Source of the DNA: Gracilimonas mengyeensis
GTDB taxonomy: Bacteria; Bacteroidota; Rhodothermia; Balneolales; Balneolaceae
Length of the DNA: 64,000 nt
Assembly: GCF_900182705.1 (NCBI RefSeq)
Contig: NZ_FXTP01000014.1
Location: forward strand, 98,486-162,485
Direction: 5' to 3'
Under the pieces are notes generated by a model that was given only the letters and a program-made list of their open reading frames with translations, ran no database searches and was not told the DNA's origin. Below, piece by piece: positions 27,090 through 35,979 of the stretch (the first letter of the stretch is position 1; every line of letters starts with the position of its first letter). The position numbers and the translations under genes were made by a program.

Positions 27090-28268
27090 TCATTTGAACA
27101 AATGATTCAGAATGCTATCGGGTTTGTGTCCATCCAGGGGAATGCGGGCGGTAAGTTGCAGGTGATGGCCCAATTCGTAACTATAATCCTCAGCGGAATA
27201 ATCATTCACATAATTCAACCAGGCATAGTCGATATTCAGATAATATAAATCGATGCCTGCGCCAAAGGTAATTTTACTTAAAAGATTTTCTCTCTTCGCA
27301 GCCTTCTCATATCCCATCCTTAAAGCGAAGGTCTCCAAAACTTTAACCTCAAAGGCTCCCTGAAGCCAAATTTGCTCAGCTAAGATTGCTTTTCCCTTTT
27401 GGGAAAAAAAAGCTTCTCGCCAATGGAAAGTGTCCCAGGAATTAAACAAGGCCTTAAAAGGGTTCATCGCCGTCCACACTGTATCTCCTGCACTATTCTC
27501 TTTTAATTCCTGACGGGCTATTATTTTTGAAATGCCGGAAAGCAGACTGATCCTAATCAACTTCTGATCGTAAATTTCATTCGTAGTTTCGAAATCCAGA
27601 CTTGCTCCAAGTCGGAGTGTAGTTGGCAACGGATCGTTTGTTTTATACCTGTTGTAACGTATTCCCTTTCCAAAATCTGTTAATGAAAACCCAAATGAAG
27701 GTTTAAGGCGAACACTGTTGTTTTCAAATTCCTCCATCTCAAGTATCAGACCAAAGTCAAAACTCATTCCTTCATGGATTTCTGTTGCTGACCTAAAATA
27801 CTTTCTTTCATTTCGGATATAGTTTATCCCCAATCCCAAACGAAACTTATCTGTAATAGAATAAGCCACAGCCCCATTTAGGATGGATTCATTCTTTACA
27901 TAGTAATTTAAGAGTTGCGGTTGACCAAATCCCACATCAACCCTTCCTCCCGTGTCCATTTTCCGAGCCGTTAAAGCAATGGCCAATCTGCCCACATCCG
28001 TTGAAAGATTTGCACCGGTCATCCGCCCATTAATTCCAAAAGAACTTAGTATTGGGATAATCTCAACGGTATGAGCCATGCCTATACCAGCAGGGTTGAT
28101 GTGTACATCCGAAAGTTCTCCTACTGCTGCAACATTGGCATTGGCCAGTGAGGTGGTTTTGATATTGGTGCTCATGGTTAAACTTGGCATAGCTGATTCA
28201 AACAGTTGGGCATAAGCTGTCGGTGTCAAGCTAAATGAACTAAGCAGAAAGCATAAGATAAAACGCAT
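27090..28268 (-). CDS. PorV/PorQ-like outer-membrane barrel, array member 2
   Basis: A 392-residue paralogue of the neighbouring genes. The signal peptide ends in AYAQ, followed by SLANANVAAVGELSDVHINPAGIG. Shared internal blocks are LTDFGKGIRYN, MNPFKALFNSWDTFHW and the C-terminal ARIPLDGHKPDSILNHLF. Members 1 and 2 share HKPDSIL whereas 3-6 have RPDTIL or RSDTIL, splitting the array into two subgroups. The gap to member 1 is 160 bases and has no clear terminator. Confidence 0.72.
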   Translation of the reverse strand: MRFILCFLLSSFSLTPTAYAQLFESAMPSLTMSTNIKTTSLANANVAAVGELSDVHINPAGIGMAHTVEIIPILSSFGINGRMTGANLSTDVGRLAIALTARKMDTGGRVDVGFGQPQLLNYYVKNESILNGAVAYSITDKFRLGLGINYIRNERKYFRSATEIHEGMSFDFGLILEMEEFENNSVRLKPSFGFSLTDFGKGIRYNRYKTNDPLPTTLRLGASLDFETTNEIYDQKLIRISLLSGISKIIARQELKENSAGDTVWTAMNPFKALFNSWDTFHWREAFFSQKGKAILAEQIWLQGAFEVKVLETFALRMGYEKAAKRENLLSKITFGAGIDLYYLNIDYAWLNYVNDYSAEDYSYELGHHLQLTARIPLDGHKPDSILNHLFK

Positions 28269-28367
28269 AAACTATGTATAAGGGTTTGGGTTGATGATAT
28301 ACTCAACAGTAGCGGTGCTTTCTATAGGTTTTCCCAGATTTAGGTTTTTTATTGATGTTCTTCCTTT

Positions 28368-29537
28368 TTAGTTAAATAATGCGTTCAGAATAGTATCAGA
28401 CCGCGTCCCATCCAGTGGGATACGACCGGTTATTTGCCAGTGATGACCTTCCAGCAGATCTTCCTCTTTGTTGTTGAGGTATGTGTAATCAAACACCAGG
28501 TAATACAGATCAATCCCTCCGCCCAGAGCCCAGTAGCTTAATGATTTCTCCGCTTCGCCAGCTTTTTGATAGCCCCAACGAATATTTAATGCCTCCAATA
28601 GCTTGAGCTCTACTCCCGAATGCCACCAAAGTTGTTCTGACAAATTATGTTTCATCATACCTGACCTGATCCGGTACTTATAGGTACCCCAGGATTTTAT
28701 TAAGGCTTTAAAGGGATTCATGGCCTCATTTCGATGCCCGTATTCATCGGGCTGATCCTTCATACGTGCCATAATTTTCGATACATTTTGCACGGCCGTT
28801 AACTCAATGAGATTTAGCCCATAAACTCTTTTATCGAGCTCAATGTTAGCAGCCCCTCCCATACGTAAAACAGTGGGTAATGGGAACTTTGAATCTTCAT
28901 ATATGTAATGCGCAGGACGTCCAAAATCCGTTAGGGCAAGTCCCATGTGAGGTTCAAATGAGAACATGCCTACCTGAATGTTTTGGAGCTGATATTTTGC
29001 CCCTAAATCAATACTAAAACTATGAGTCTTTTTAATTTTTTGGGTTGATATCTGGCTTCGAGGAGCTTCACTACTGTATAAATAATTCAGACCCGCTCCT
29101 AATGTCACACCACTTTGAAATGAATACGAATAATTTGAGCGAATATATATTTCATCATTGGGAACTTTATAAAGATAGGGGGCTGAAAAAGCATGTCCGG
29201 TAGAAAGACGTACTTTATTCAGATGAATAGATAAACCCACTGTTGAATTTGAAAACCTGTAGTTTGTGCTCAAACCTCTCTGTTTAAATAATAGTCTGTA
29301 TCTACCTATATACAAATCCCAGATTGGTATGATCTGAAGCACTCCCTCTTGCGCGGCTACTGCAGGATTAATTTCCTCATTTCCAATCCCGTTTAGTGAC
29401 ACCGTGGCATTGCCCAGCGAAAGGCTTTTGATGTTGGTATTTAAATACGAAAAAGGGAAAGCGGCTTTATTTAGCTGAGCCAGCGAAGTAGCACTCAATC
29501 CCATCGCCATTAAAAGAAATGTGAAGATAATTCTCAT
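28368..29537 (-). CDS. PorV/PorQ-like outer-membrane barrel, array member 3
   Basis: A 389-residue paralogue. The signal peptide ends SLAQ, then FPFSYLNTNIKSLSLGNATV, a block almost identical in members 4-6. The region of about residues 70-150 differs strongly between copies, while LTDFGRP, VSKIMARM, AMNPFKALIKSWGTY, EQLWWHSGVELK and GRIPLDGTRSDTILN are kept. Only seven bases separate it from member 4, so these two are surely co-transcribed. Confidence 0.75.
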   Translation of the reverse strand: MRIIFTFLLMAMGLSATSLAQLNKAAFPFSYLNTNIKSLSLGNATVSLNGIGNEEINPAVAAQEGVLQIIPIWDLYIGRYRLLFKQRGLSTNYRFSNSTVGLSIHLNKVRLSTGHAFSAPYLYKVPNDEIYIRSNYSYSFQSGVTLGAGLNYLYSSEAPRSQISTQKIKKTHSFSIDLGAKYQLQNIQVGMFSFEPHMGLALTDFGRPAHYIYEDSKFPLPTVLRMGGAANIELDKRVYGLNLIELTAVQNVSKIMARMKDQPDEYGHRNEAMNPFKALIKSWGTYKYRIRSGMMKHNLSEQLWWHSGVELKLLEALNIRWGYQKAGEAEKSLSYWALGGGIDLYYLVFDYTYLNNKEEDLLEGHHWQITGRIPLDGTRSDTILNALFN

Positions 29538-29544
29538 ATAAACC

Positions 29545-30720
29545 TTAATTAGATAAAATGTCTAAAATCGTGTCAGGCCGTTGTCCATCTAAAGGGATAC
29601 GACCGGTTATTTGCCAATGAGGCTTTAGAAAAACATTGTTATAATTTTTGATGTTGATATGTGTGTAATCTAACACTACATAGTAAAGATCAATGCCTGC
29701 TCCCAAAGACCAATAGCTAAGTTGTTCTTCCGCTTTACCGGCTTTTTGATATCCCAATCGTACAGCAATGGACTCCAGAAAGACCAGTTCCATCCCGGAA
29801 TGCCACCAAAGCTGTTCGGCAAGATCTGCTTTTTTCTCGCTGCCATTTGCAACATATTCATAAGCTCCCCAGGATTTTATCAGGGCCTTAAAGGGATTCA
29901 TAGCATCAACATGCATTTCATTCTCATGTGGCTTCTGAATTGTACGAGCCATTATCTTCGAAACATTCTGCATGACCGATAACTCAAGCACCTCCCGACC
30001 ATCTACTTTTTTATTAAAACTGATATTGGTTCCTCCTCCTATCCTCAATGTGGCAGGCATCGGGTTGCTTGAATTCGATTCGACATAACGAGAAGGCATA
30101 CCAAAATCAGTAAGAGCAATCCCGACATGAGGCTGAAATGTGACTTGGCTAAAACTGATATCTGAGAATTGATAATTTGCCCCTATATCAAGCGTCCAGG
30201 CATCAGCGGCTTTCGTTTTCTGGTTTCGAGACGCATACCCATCCCCCTCACTGCTATACATATAGTTCAATCCTGTTCCTACCGTTAATCCACTTTGAAA
30301 TGAATAGGAATAACGGGTAGCTAAATGTATTTCATCATGGTTATACTTGTAAATAAAGGGAACATAAAACAGGGCCGTACTCTCCTGCTCGTTGGTTGCA
30401 TAATGATGAAAAGAAAAACCGAAATTTGAGCTACCTGTTCTGTAGTTCATTTTCAGACCTCTTGTCTTCCAGCTCTTTCTTAAGGTCCATGAGTCATTGC
30501 GCCAGATTGGAGCAACCTGAATAACTCCTTTTTCACCAGCCACTGCCGGGGTTATTTCATCATGCCCAATCCCGTTTAGTGAGACCGTGGCATTCCCCAG
30601 CGAAAGGCTTTTGATGTTGGTATTTAAATACGAAAAGGGGAAAGCTACATTATTGAGCTGAGCCAATGAATCAGCACTCCATCCAAACGCCATCAATAGA
30701 AAAACGAAAATAAATCTCAT
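29545..30720 (-). CDS. PorV/PorQ-like outer-membrane barrel, array member 4
   Basis: A 391-residue paralogue closest to member 3 in the N-terminus (LNTNIKSLSLGNATVSLNGIG). Differences concentrate in the segment around RTGSSNFGFSFHHYATNEQE and the following loops, consistent with surface-exposed variable loops on a conserved barrel. The conserved core has MPATLRIGGGTNI, VSKIMART, MNPFKALIKSWGAYEY and EQLWWHSGMEL. It ends GRIPLDGQRPDTILDILSN, the only copy with Ser instead of Phe near the terminus. Its 5' flank is homologous to the flanks of members 5 and 6. Confidence 0.75.
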   Translation of the reverse strand: MRFIFVFLLMAFGWSADSLAQLNNVAFPFSYLNTNIKSLSLGNATVSLNGIGHDEITPAVAGEKGVIQVAPIWRNDSWTLRKSWKTRGLKMNYRTGSSNFGFSFHHYATNEQESTALFYVPFIYKYNHDEIHLATRYSYSFQSGLTVGTGLNYMYSSEGDGYASRNQKTKAADAWTLDIGANYQFSDISFSQVTFQPHVGIALTDFGMPSRYVESNSSNPMPATLRIGGGTNISFNKKVDGREVLELSVMQNVSKIMARTIQKPHENEMHVDAMNPFKALIKSWGAYEYVANGSEKKADLAEQLWWHSGMELVFLESIAVRLGYQKAGKAEEQLSYWSLGAGIDLYYVVLDYTHINIKNYNNVFLKPHWQITGRIPLDGQRPDTILDILSN

Positions 30721-30895
30721 ATAAATCTCTTCAACTACTTTTTCCGGGTTATTCCTTTTAGCTAACCTGGTTAATGATCTGTTATAGTGTAGTATCGATC
30801 TTCAGCTTATAAATCCTTCTGTGTATTGGGTATTGGTGGTTTTTGTTCTAATCAAAAAGAAGGCCGGGTGTTATCCAGATCCGGCACGGAAAACC

Positions 30896-32071
30896 TTAAT
30901 CAAATAGCACGTTCAAAATTGTATCAGGTCGCTTTCCATCCAGAGGAATGCGTCCCGTGATTTGCCAGTGGTGCCCCACCAGTAAATTATCATCTTCATC
31001 GTTTTTGATATGGGTGTAATCAAACACCAGGTAATACAGATCAATCCCAACACCCAAAGCGCGGTAGCTTAGCGGTTCTTCTACTTTTGCTGCATTTTGA
31101 TAGCCCCATCGTAAGGCAATCGCTTCTAAGAGTTTTAACTCTACCCCTGAATGCCACCACAATTGTTCGGATAAATCAGATTTCCCTCTAACATACCCGT
31201 CATAGTACTCATAAGTACCCCAAGATCTAATTAACGCCTTAAATGGATTCATTGCATCAGCATATAAGCCATTTTCGTTCGACTTTATTTCTATTCGGGC
31301 CAGAATTTTGGACACATTTTGCAGGACTGATACTTCCATGACCTTCCGTCCATATGCTTTTTTATTTAGTATGATATTGGCACCTCCTCCAATCCTCAAC
31401 GTGGTGGGCATGGGATACTCTGTTTCTGAGCGGATATAATCGGAAGGCGTTCCGAAATCAGTGAGAGAAACCCCAAGATGAGGTCTTAAAGCAAAATCAT
31501 TAAACCGGGCTTCAGGAAATTGGTAGTTTGCTCCCAGATCTACACTCCAGGAATCGTCTGGTTTTACCATTTCTGCAGAAACCGTAGTGGCTGAAGCTTC
31601 ACTACTATATAGATAATTCACCCCCACTCCAATTGTTAAGCCATTCTTAAATACATGTGAATAACTTGCACTGAGATCCAAATCATAATTTCCAATTTTA
31701 TGTATAAATGGAAAACTTAAAGAGGTATGAATGGTTTCTACTTGTTTCCCTGCTGCTATTCTTTGAAATGAAAAGCCAAAGATTGATTGACCTAACCTGT
31801 AATTCGTTTTGAGTCCTCTGTGCTTCCATTCCATGTAATCTACATAATTATACCAGCTTGGTGATATTTGCAAAATTCCCTCCTCTCCAATAACCGCCGG
31901 ATTGATTTCCTCATTTCCAAATGTATTCAAAGATACCGTGGCATTGCCGAGGGATAGACTTTTTACGTTGGTGTTTAAATAAGAAAAGGGAAAGGCAGTC
32001 CTGTCAAGCTGTGCCATTGAGCTTCTGCTACATCCAAACACCATCAATAAAAAAACGATAATAATTTTCAT
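30896..32071 (-). CDS. PorV/PorQ-like outer-membrane barrel, array member 5
   Basis: A 391-residue paralogue beginning at ATG 32071 (MKIIIVFLLMVFGCS); the longer frame to 32110 lacks a sensible signal start. The sequence VFGCSRSS could be read as a lipobox, but homologous copies have a standard signal peptide ending in AQ here (SSMAQ), so type I cleavage is more likely. The 3' part is nearly identical in DNA to member 6: about one difference in roughly 85 bases (30951-31036 against 32274-32359), including synonymous positions. This points to recent duplication or gene conversion. Confidence 0.75.
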   Translation of the reverse strand: MKIIIVFLLMVFGCSRSSMAQLDRTAFPFSYLNTNVKSLSLGNATVSLNTFGNEEINPAVIGEEGILQISPSWYNYVDYMEWKHRGLKTNYRLGQSIFGFSFQRIAAGKQVETIHTSLSFPFIHKIGNYDLDLSASYSHVFKNGLTIGVGVNYLYSSEASATTVSAEMVKPDDSWSVDLGANYQFPEARFNDFALRPHLGVSLTDFGTPSDYIRSETEYPMPTTLRIGGGANIILNKKAYGRKVMEVSVLQNVSKILARIEIKSNENGLYADAMNPFKALIRSWGTYEYYDGYVRGKSDLSEQLWWHSGVELKLLEAIALRWGYQNAAKVEEPLSYRALGVGIDLYYLVFDYTHIKNDEDDNLLVGHHWQITGRIPLDGKRPDTILNVLFD

Positions 32072-32219
32072 ATAAATCTCTCTAACTACTTTGACCAGAA
32101 TATGTCTCAATAAATTCCAGGTTAATGATCCGTTTTAGTGTCGTAGCTGTTTTTCCGTATAGTGCTTTTTTATTTTTTTAAGATTACCAGTCGAAAACCT
32201 CGTGCCAGCCTTGAAAACC

Positions 32220-33396
32220 TTAATCAAATAGCATATTTAAAATGGTATCGGGCCGCGTCCCATCCAGTGGAATGCGTCCCGTGATTTGCCAGTGGTGCCC
32301 CACCAGTAAATTATCATCTTCATCGTTTTTGATATGCGTGTAATCAAACACCAGGTAATACAAATCTATCCCAGCTCCCAAGGCCCGGTAGCTCATCTCC
32401 TCTTCGGCCTTTCCTGCTTTTTGATAGCCCCAGCGCAAGGCGATCGTTTCTAAAAACTTTAGCTCTACTCCTGAATGCCACCAGAGCTGTTCGGAAAAAT
32501 TGGATTTTTTTATACGAGGCCCATCATAATATTCATAGGTTCCCCAAGATTTTACTAATGCCTTAAATGGATTCATTGCATTACGATAAAAGCCATTATC
32601 ATTAGATTTAACCTCAATACGTGCCAAAACTTTGGACACATTTTGCATCACCGATAATTCAACGACCTGCCATCCGTATACTTTTTTGTTCAGTGCGATA
32701 TTTGCTCCTCCTCCTAACCTGAGTGTGGTAGCTAAAGGATGCTTCGTATCTGGATCGGCATAATGAGAAGGTGCACCAAAATCAGTTAGAGCCATGCCAA
32801 GATGAGGGCTTAAAATAAAACCACTGGACTGTATTTTGGGGAATTGATAGTTGGCTCCCAGATCAAGGCTTACAGAAGTATTAGGGGCTACCAATTGTGT
32901 AGAAATTCTTGTCCCTGAAGCTTGACTACTGTAAAGATAGTTTATAGCCATTCCAGCTGTTAAGCCGTTCTGGAATGAATGCGAATAACTCGTTTTTACC
33001 ATCAAATCGTAGTGAACATATTTATAAAGTATGGGTTCCAAGCCACCATATGATGTTACTTGTTCACCTGCTTCAATCCTTTGTAACGAAATACCAAATG
33101 TGGATGGACCCCGACGATAATTCGCTTTTACCCCTCTATGGTCCCATCCTAGTCTCAATCGCCAAAAATAGTTCTGCCAACTTGGTGTAACTTGAAGTTT
33201 CCCCCTCTTCTCCCACCACCGCCGGACTAATTTCTTCATTCCCAAATCTATCTAATGATACGGTAGCATTGCCGAGGGAAAGACTTTTTACGTTAGTGTT
33301 TAAATAAGAGAAGGGAAAGGTGGCCCTGTCAAGTTGGGCAAAGATGAGTGTGCTGCCCCCTAAAACCATCACCAGAAAAGCGGATAAAACTTTCAT
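32220..33396 (-). pseudogene. PorV/PorQ-like outer-membrane barrel, array member 6, frameshifted
   Basis: The N-terminal frame (from ATG 33396: signal peptide, FPFSYLNTNVKSLSLGNATV, EEISPAVVGEEG) runs out of frame just after GEEG. The remainder (KLQVTPSWQNYFW to GRIPLDGTRPDTILNMLFD, stop at 32220) is intact in another frame. Compared with member 5 (GEEGILQISPSW), one extra base in the five-C tract at 33201-33205 explains the break; removing one C restores a full ~391-residue protein. It is the promoter-proximal copy. It may be a true pseudogene, a phase-variable switch with a short tract, or a sequencing error. Confidence 0.8.
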
Positions 33397-33556
33397 ACGA
33401 AAAACCTCTACAACTACTTTTATCGGAAAATCCCTCTTGGAACTCCAGACCAATTATGTGTTCAGTGTAGTAGCGGTTTGTGTCGTATAAGAATTTTTGT
33501 GATGAAATTTATTTAAAGCAATGTATTTAATTTTGTTGGGAATGGGAAATTAAAAT

Positions 33557-33643
33557 GTAGGACGGACAGATTTGTCCGTCCATGAGTGATTTGGTAAAAT
33601 TGCTTGCTTCAAACAATGGACGGGCAAATCTGCCCGTCCTACG
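33557..33643. repeat. REP pair (BIME-like) downstream of RAYT gene
   Basis: Two head-to-head REP units. The first is GTAG followed by the hairpin GACGGACA / TGTCCGTC (to 33581). The second, on the opposite strand, has arms GGACGGGCA / TGCCCGTCC (33618-33639) with its GTAG foot at 33640-33643. The loops are GATT and AATC. The GTAG tetranucleotide at the foot is the hallmark of RAYT-linked REPs. The RAYT stop codon TAG (33639-33641) lies in the foot of the second unit. Confidence 0.88.
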
Positions 33644-34307
33644 GTTGTGAGAATCTCTCTCTAAATTCAGGCTTACAATATGAAAAGGGCCAATCTTCCC
33701 ATCCATCTATTAGACCAGCTTTCACAGGATTATAGAGGGTATAAAAGATTATTCTTTCCAATTCTTCTGTATCTCTAATTACATGATCATAACTTTCGGA
33801 TTGCCAAAAGGAGTTTCCTGTCCTTCCTAATACTCTATTCGCTTTTAATGCAGAATACCACTTTAAGCCATGCAAAATTTTTGTGACAGGAAAATCCTCG
33901 TTCTCTTCTGGATTAATGCTTTTGGCATTAAGTAGCCTAAAAACCAAATGCACATGATTGGGCATAATGCAATAAGCATATAGCTCATACACTCTGTCAT
34001 CTCTAAAATAAATGGCTTCTGTAACTACCTTTGCCACTTCTTTTTCTGCAAGCCAGGTAGGGCCTATTACATGATCATCCAGGTAGTCATCGTATTTTTT
34101 AAAAATGTATTTGTGAATTTTTAACGGAATATCAGATACTTCTTCTGTGGAGTCCTGATTAGCTACATATTTACCAAATAATTGTTCTTTTTCTGCTTTT
34201 AATTTTGTGATTACTTTTTTGGGTATTGAACCTGCTAACCGAAAAGTCACAAAATACTCTGCTCCGTGTGGTTGCCAATGAGGGAGTTTTCTACGGTAAA
34301 AATTCAT
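33639..34307 (-). CDS. REP-associated tyrosine transposase (RAYT, Y1/HUH family)
   Basis: Single-strand HUH endonuclease of about 222 residues that recognises REP hairpins. The N-terminus LPHWQPHGAEYFVTFRLAGSIP is the usual RAYT opening. The HUH motif is in YCIMPNHVHLVFRL. The downstream signature is FWQSESYDHVIRDTEELERIIFYTLYNPVKAGLIDGWEDWPFS, with the Tyr of ESYDH the likely nucleophile. A longer frame starts at 34406 within the upstream REP region; ATG 34307 matches family starts. It is flanked on both sides by inverted REP pairs (33557-33643, 34367-34454), so protein and targets form one unit. All key residues are present and the gene looks intact. Confidence 0.93.
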   Translation of the reverse strand: MNFYRRKLPHWQPHGAEYFVTFRLAGSIPKKVITKLKAEKEQLFGKYVANQDSTEEVSDIPLKIHKYIFKKYDDYLDDHVIGPTWLAEKEVAKVVTEAIYFRDDRVYELYAYCIMPNHVHLVFRLLNAKSINPEENEDFPVTKILHGLKWYSALKANRVLGRTGNSFWQSESYDHVIRDTEELERIIFYTLYNPVKAGLIDGWEDWPFSYCKPEFRERFSQP

Positions 34308-34366
34308 AATACAGCACCCTGATTTGGGTACAAATAACTGAATTGATACCAATACATCAACTAAAA

Positions 34367-34454
34367 CGTAGGACGGACAGATTTGTCCGGCCATGCTTAA
34401 TTCCAATTATTTGCCTTTAAAAAAATGGTCGGGCAAATCTGCCCGACCTACGAT
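34367..34454. repeat. REP pair (BIME-like) upstream of RAYT gene
   Basis: Mirror arrangement of the pair at 33557-33643. A GTAG foot followed by hairpin GGACGGACA / TGTCCGGCC (one mismatch) starts at 34368. An inverted unit GGTCGGGCA / TGCCCGACC, with a GTAG-complement foot, ends at 34453. The compensatory GGTCGGG/CCCGACC change keeps the stem. It ends four bases before the pgk stop codon and may also serve as the pgk 3' structure. Confidence 0.87.
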
Positions 34455-34456
34455 AT

Positions 34457-35650
34457 TTACTTATCCGTCAAAGAAGCCACGCCCGGTAATTCTTTACCTT
34501 CCAGGTATTCCAGGCTGGCACCACCGCCGGTAGATACGTGTGATACCTGGTCGCTTAAGCCGGCAACTTTTATAGCTGATGAGGAGTCACCGCCACCAAT
34601 AATGGTAGTAGCTCCGTTTTGAGTGGCTTCAGCCAGGGCTTTGGCTACCGCAAAGGTACCGTCTGCAAAATTCTCCATCTCAAAAACGCCCATCGGTCCA
34701 TTCCAAACCACGGTTTGTGCATTTTTGATTTGGTTGCCAAAAGCGATGGATGATTCCGGTCCAATGTCCAGTCCCATCCAGCCGTCTTCGATGCCATCTT
34801 CTGGCACCACTTTGTATTCAGCATCGTTCTTGAATTCTTTTGCTGCTACTGAATCGATAGGCAACATGAACTTCACACCGGCTTCCTCAGCTTTTTCCAG
34901 CAGCTCTTTGGCCAGATCCACTTTGTCCTCTTCCACCAGCGAATTACCAATCGGCAGACCTTTTGCCTTGTAGAAGGTGTAGGTCATCCCGCCACCCACA
35001 ATAATGGTATCTACTTTCGAAAGCAGGTTTTCAATCACCCCGATTTTATCGGATACCTTGGCTCCACCCAAAATAGCTACAAAAGGCCGCTCGGGATTGT
35101 TTACACTTTCTTCCAGGTACTTAATTTCTTTTTCCAGCAGGTAACCGGAAACGGCGGGTTGCAAATATCGGGTTACACCGGCTACAGATGCATGCGCACG
35201 GTGCGAACTTCCAAAGGCATCGTTTACAAACAGGTCGCCATGTGCCGCCAGCTTTTTGCTGAATTCTTCGTCGTTTTGTTTTTCTTCGGGGTGAAAACGC
35301 ACGTTTTCGAGTACCACTACCTCTCCAAAAGCAGCTGCATTGATTACAGATTCGGCTTTCTCACCGATACAATCTTCAGCAAAGTGTACCTTGGCGTCAA
35401 TCAGTGTGGCTAGATGATCAGCCGTTGGCTTTAGGGAAAATTCCGGATCGGGAGTACCGGCCGGCCGCCCCAGGTGACTGGTTAAAATCAGCAAGCCTCC
35501 GTTGTCAATAACGTGTTTGATGGATGGAAGTGCCTGCACGATGCGGTTGTCGTCTGTGATTTCACCGTCTTTGATGGGCACGTTGAAATCTACGCGCATC
35601 AGCACTTTTTTATCTTTTACTTCGATATCGTTAAGAGTGAGCTTAGCCAT
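34457..35650 (-). CDS. pgk: Phosphoglycerate kinase
   Basis: A 397-residue glycolytic enzyme interconverting 1,3-bisphosphoglycerate + ADP and 3-phosphoglycerate + ATP. The N-terminal signature [22 protein letters not shown] is followed by [77 protein letters not shown] and [12 protein letters not shown], with the C-terminal [21 protein letters not shown]. Its length is standard. It is monocistronic here, with a REP pair immediately downstream. Confidence 0.98.
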   Translation of the reverse strand: MAKLTLNDIEVKDKKVLMRVDFNVPIKDGEITDDNRIVQALPSIKHVIDNGGLLILTSHLGRPAGTPDPEFSLKPTADHLATLIDAKVHFAEDCIGEKAESVINAAAFGEVVVLENVRFHPEEKQNDEEFSKKLAAHGDLFVNDAFGSSHRAHASVAGVTRYLQPAVSGYLLEKEIKYLEESVNNPERPFVAILGGAKVSDKIGVIENLLSKVDTIIVGGGMTYTFYKAKGLPIGNSLVEEDKVDLAKELLEKAEEAGVKFMLPIDSVAAKEFKNDAEYKVVPEDGIEDGWMGLDIGPESSIAFGNQIKNAQTVVWNGPMGVFEMENFADGTFAVAKALAEATQNGATTIIGGGDSSSAIKVAGLSDQVSHVSTGGGASLEYLEGKELPGVASLTDK

Positions 35651-35788
35651 ATTGGTAAATAAATTATTGTGATTGAGTTTCGACCTGAAGGTACCAAGTT
35701 TGTTAGATGAAATGAAGTTTTAATGAATGGTTTGTGGGGTTTTGAGTTGTGAGTTGGGAGGTTTTAGTTTTTAGGTGTTAGGTTTTAG

Positions 35789-35858
35789 TTTCTGATTTCT
35801 GATTTCTGATTTCTGATTTCTGATTTCTGATTTCTGATTTCTGATTTCTGATTTCTGA
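35789..35858. repeat. Heptanucleotide tandem repeat, ten copies of TTTCTGA
   Basis: Ten perfect head-to-tail copies of the 7-mer lie within the 329-base gap 35651-35979. The preceding ~50 bases are low-complexity (GTTTTAGTTTTTAGGTGTTA-like). The 7-mer differs by one base from the satellite at 63907-64000. It is not in a coding frame of a recognised gene. Confidence 0.95.
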
Positions 35859-35979
35859 AAAATAAGTTATGTACTATAGATGCAAATTATTCTTGGATTG
35901 ATGACAAGTAAATTAGGTGACTTAATATGGAACCATTTTTATTTCTTATACTTTCAATAATAAAAAGGAGTTACTGCAT

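Noticed and set aside
32220..33453. Two separate genes (32220-33245 and 33136-33453)
   Set aside because: Both align end to end with one intact paralogue, so they are one frameshifted gene.
33639..34406. RAYT start at 34406
   Set aside because: The additional 33 residues would be encoded by the flanking REP pair; ATG 34307 fits the family N-terminus.
35789..35858. Possible CRISPR-like array
   Set aside because: The unit is seven bases with no spacers; it is a simple satellite. No cas gene is present anywhere in the window.
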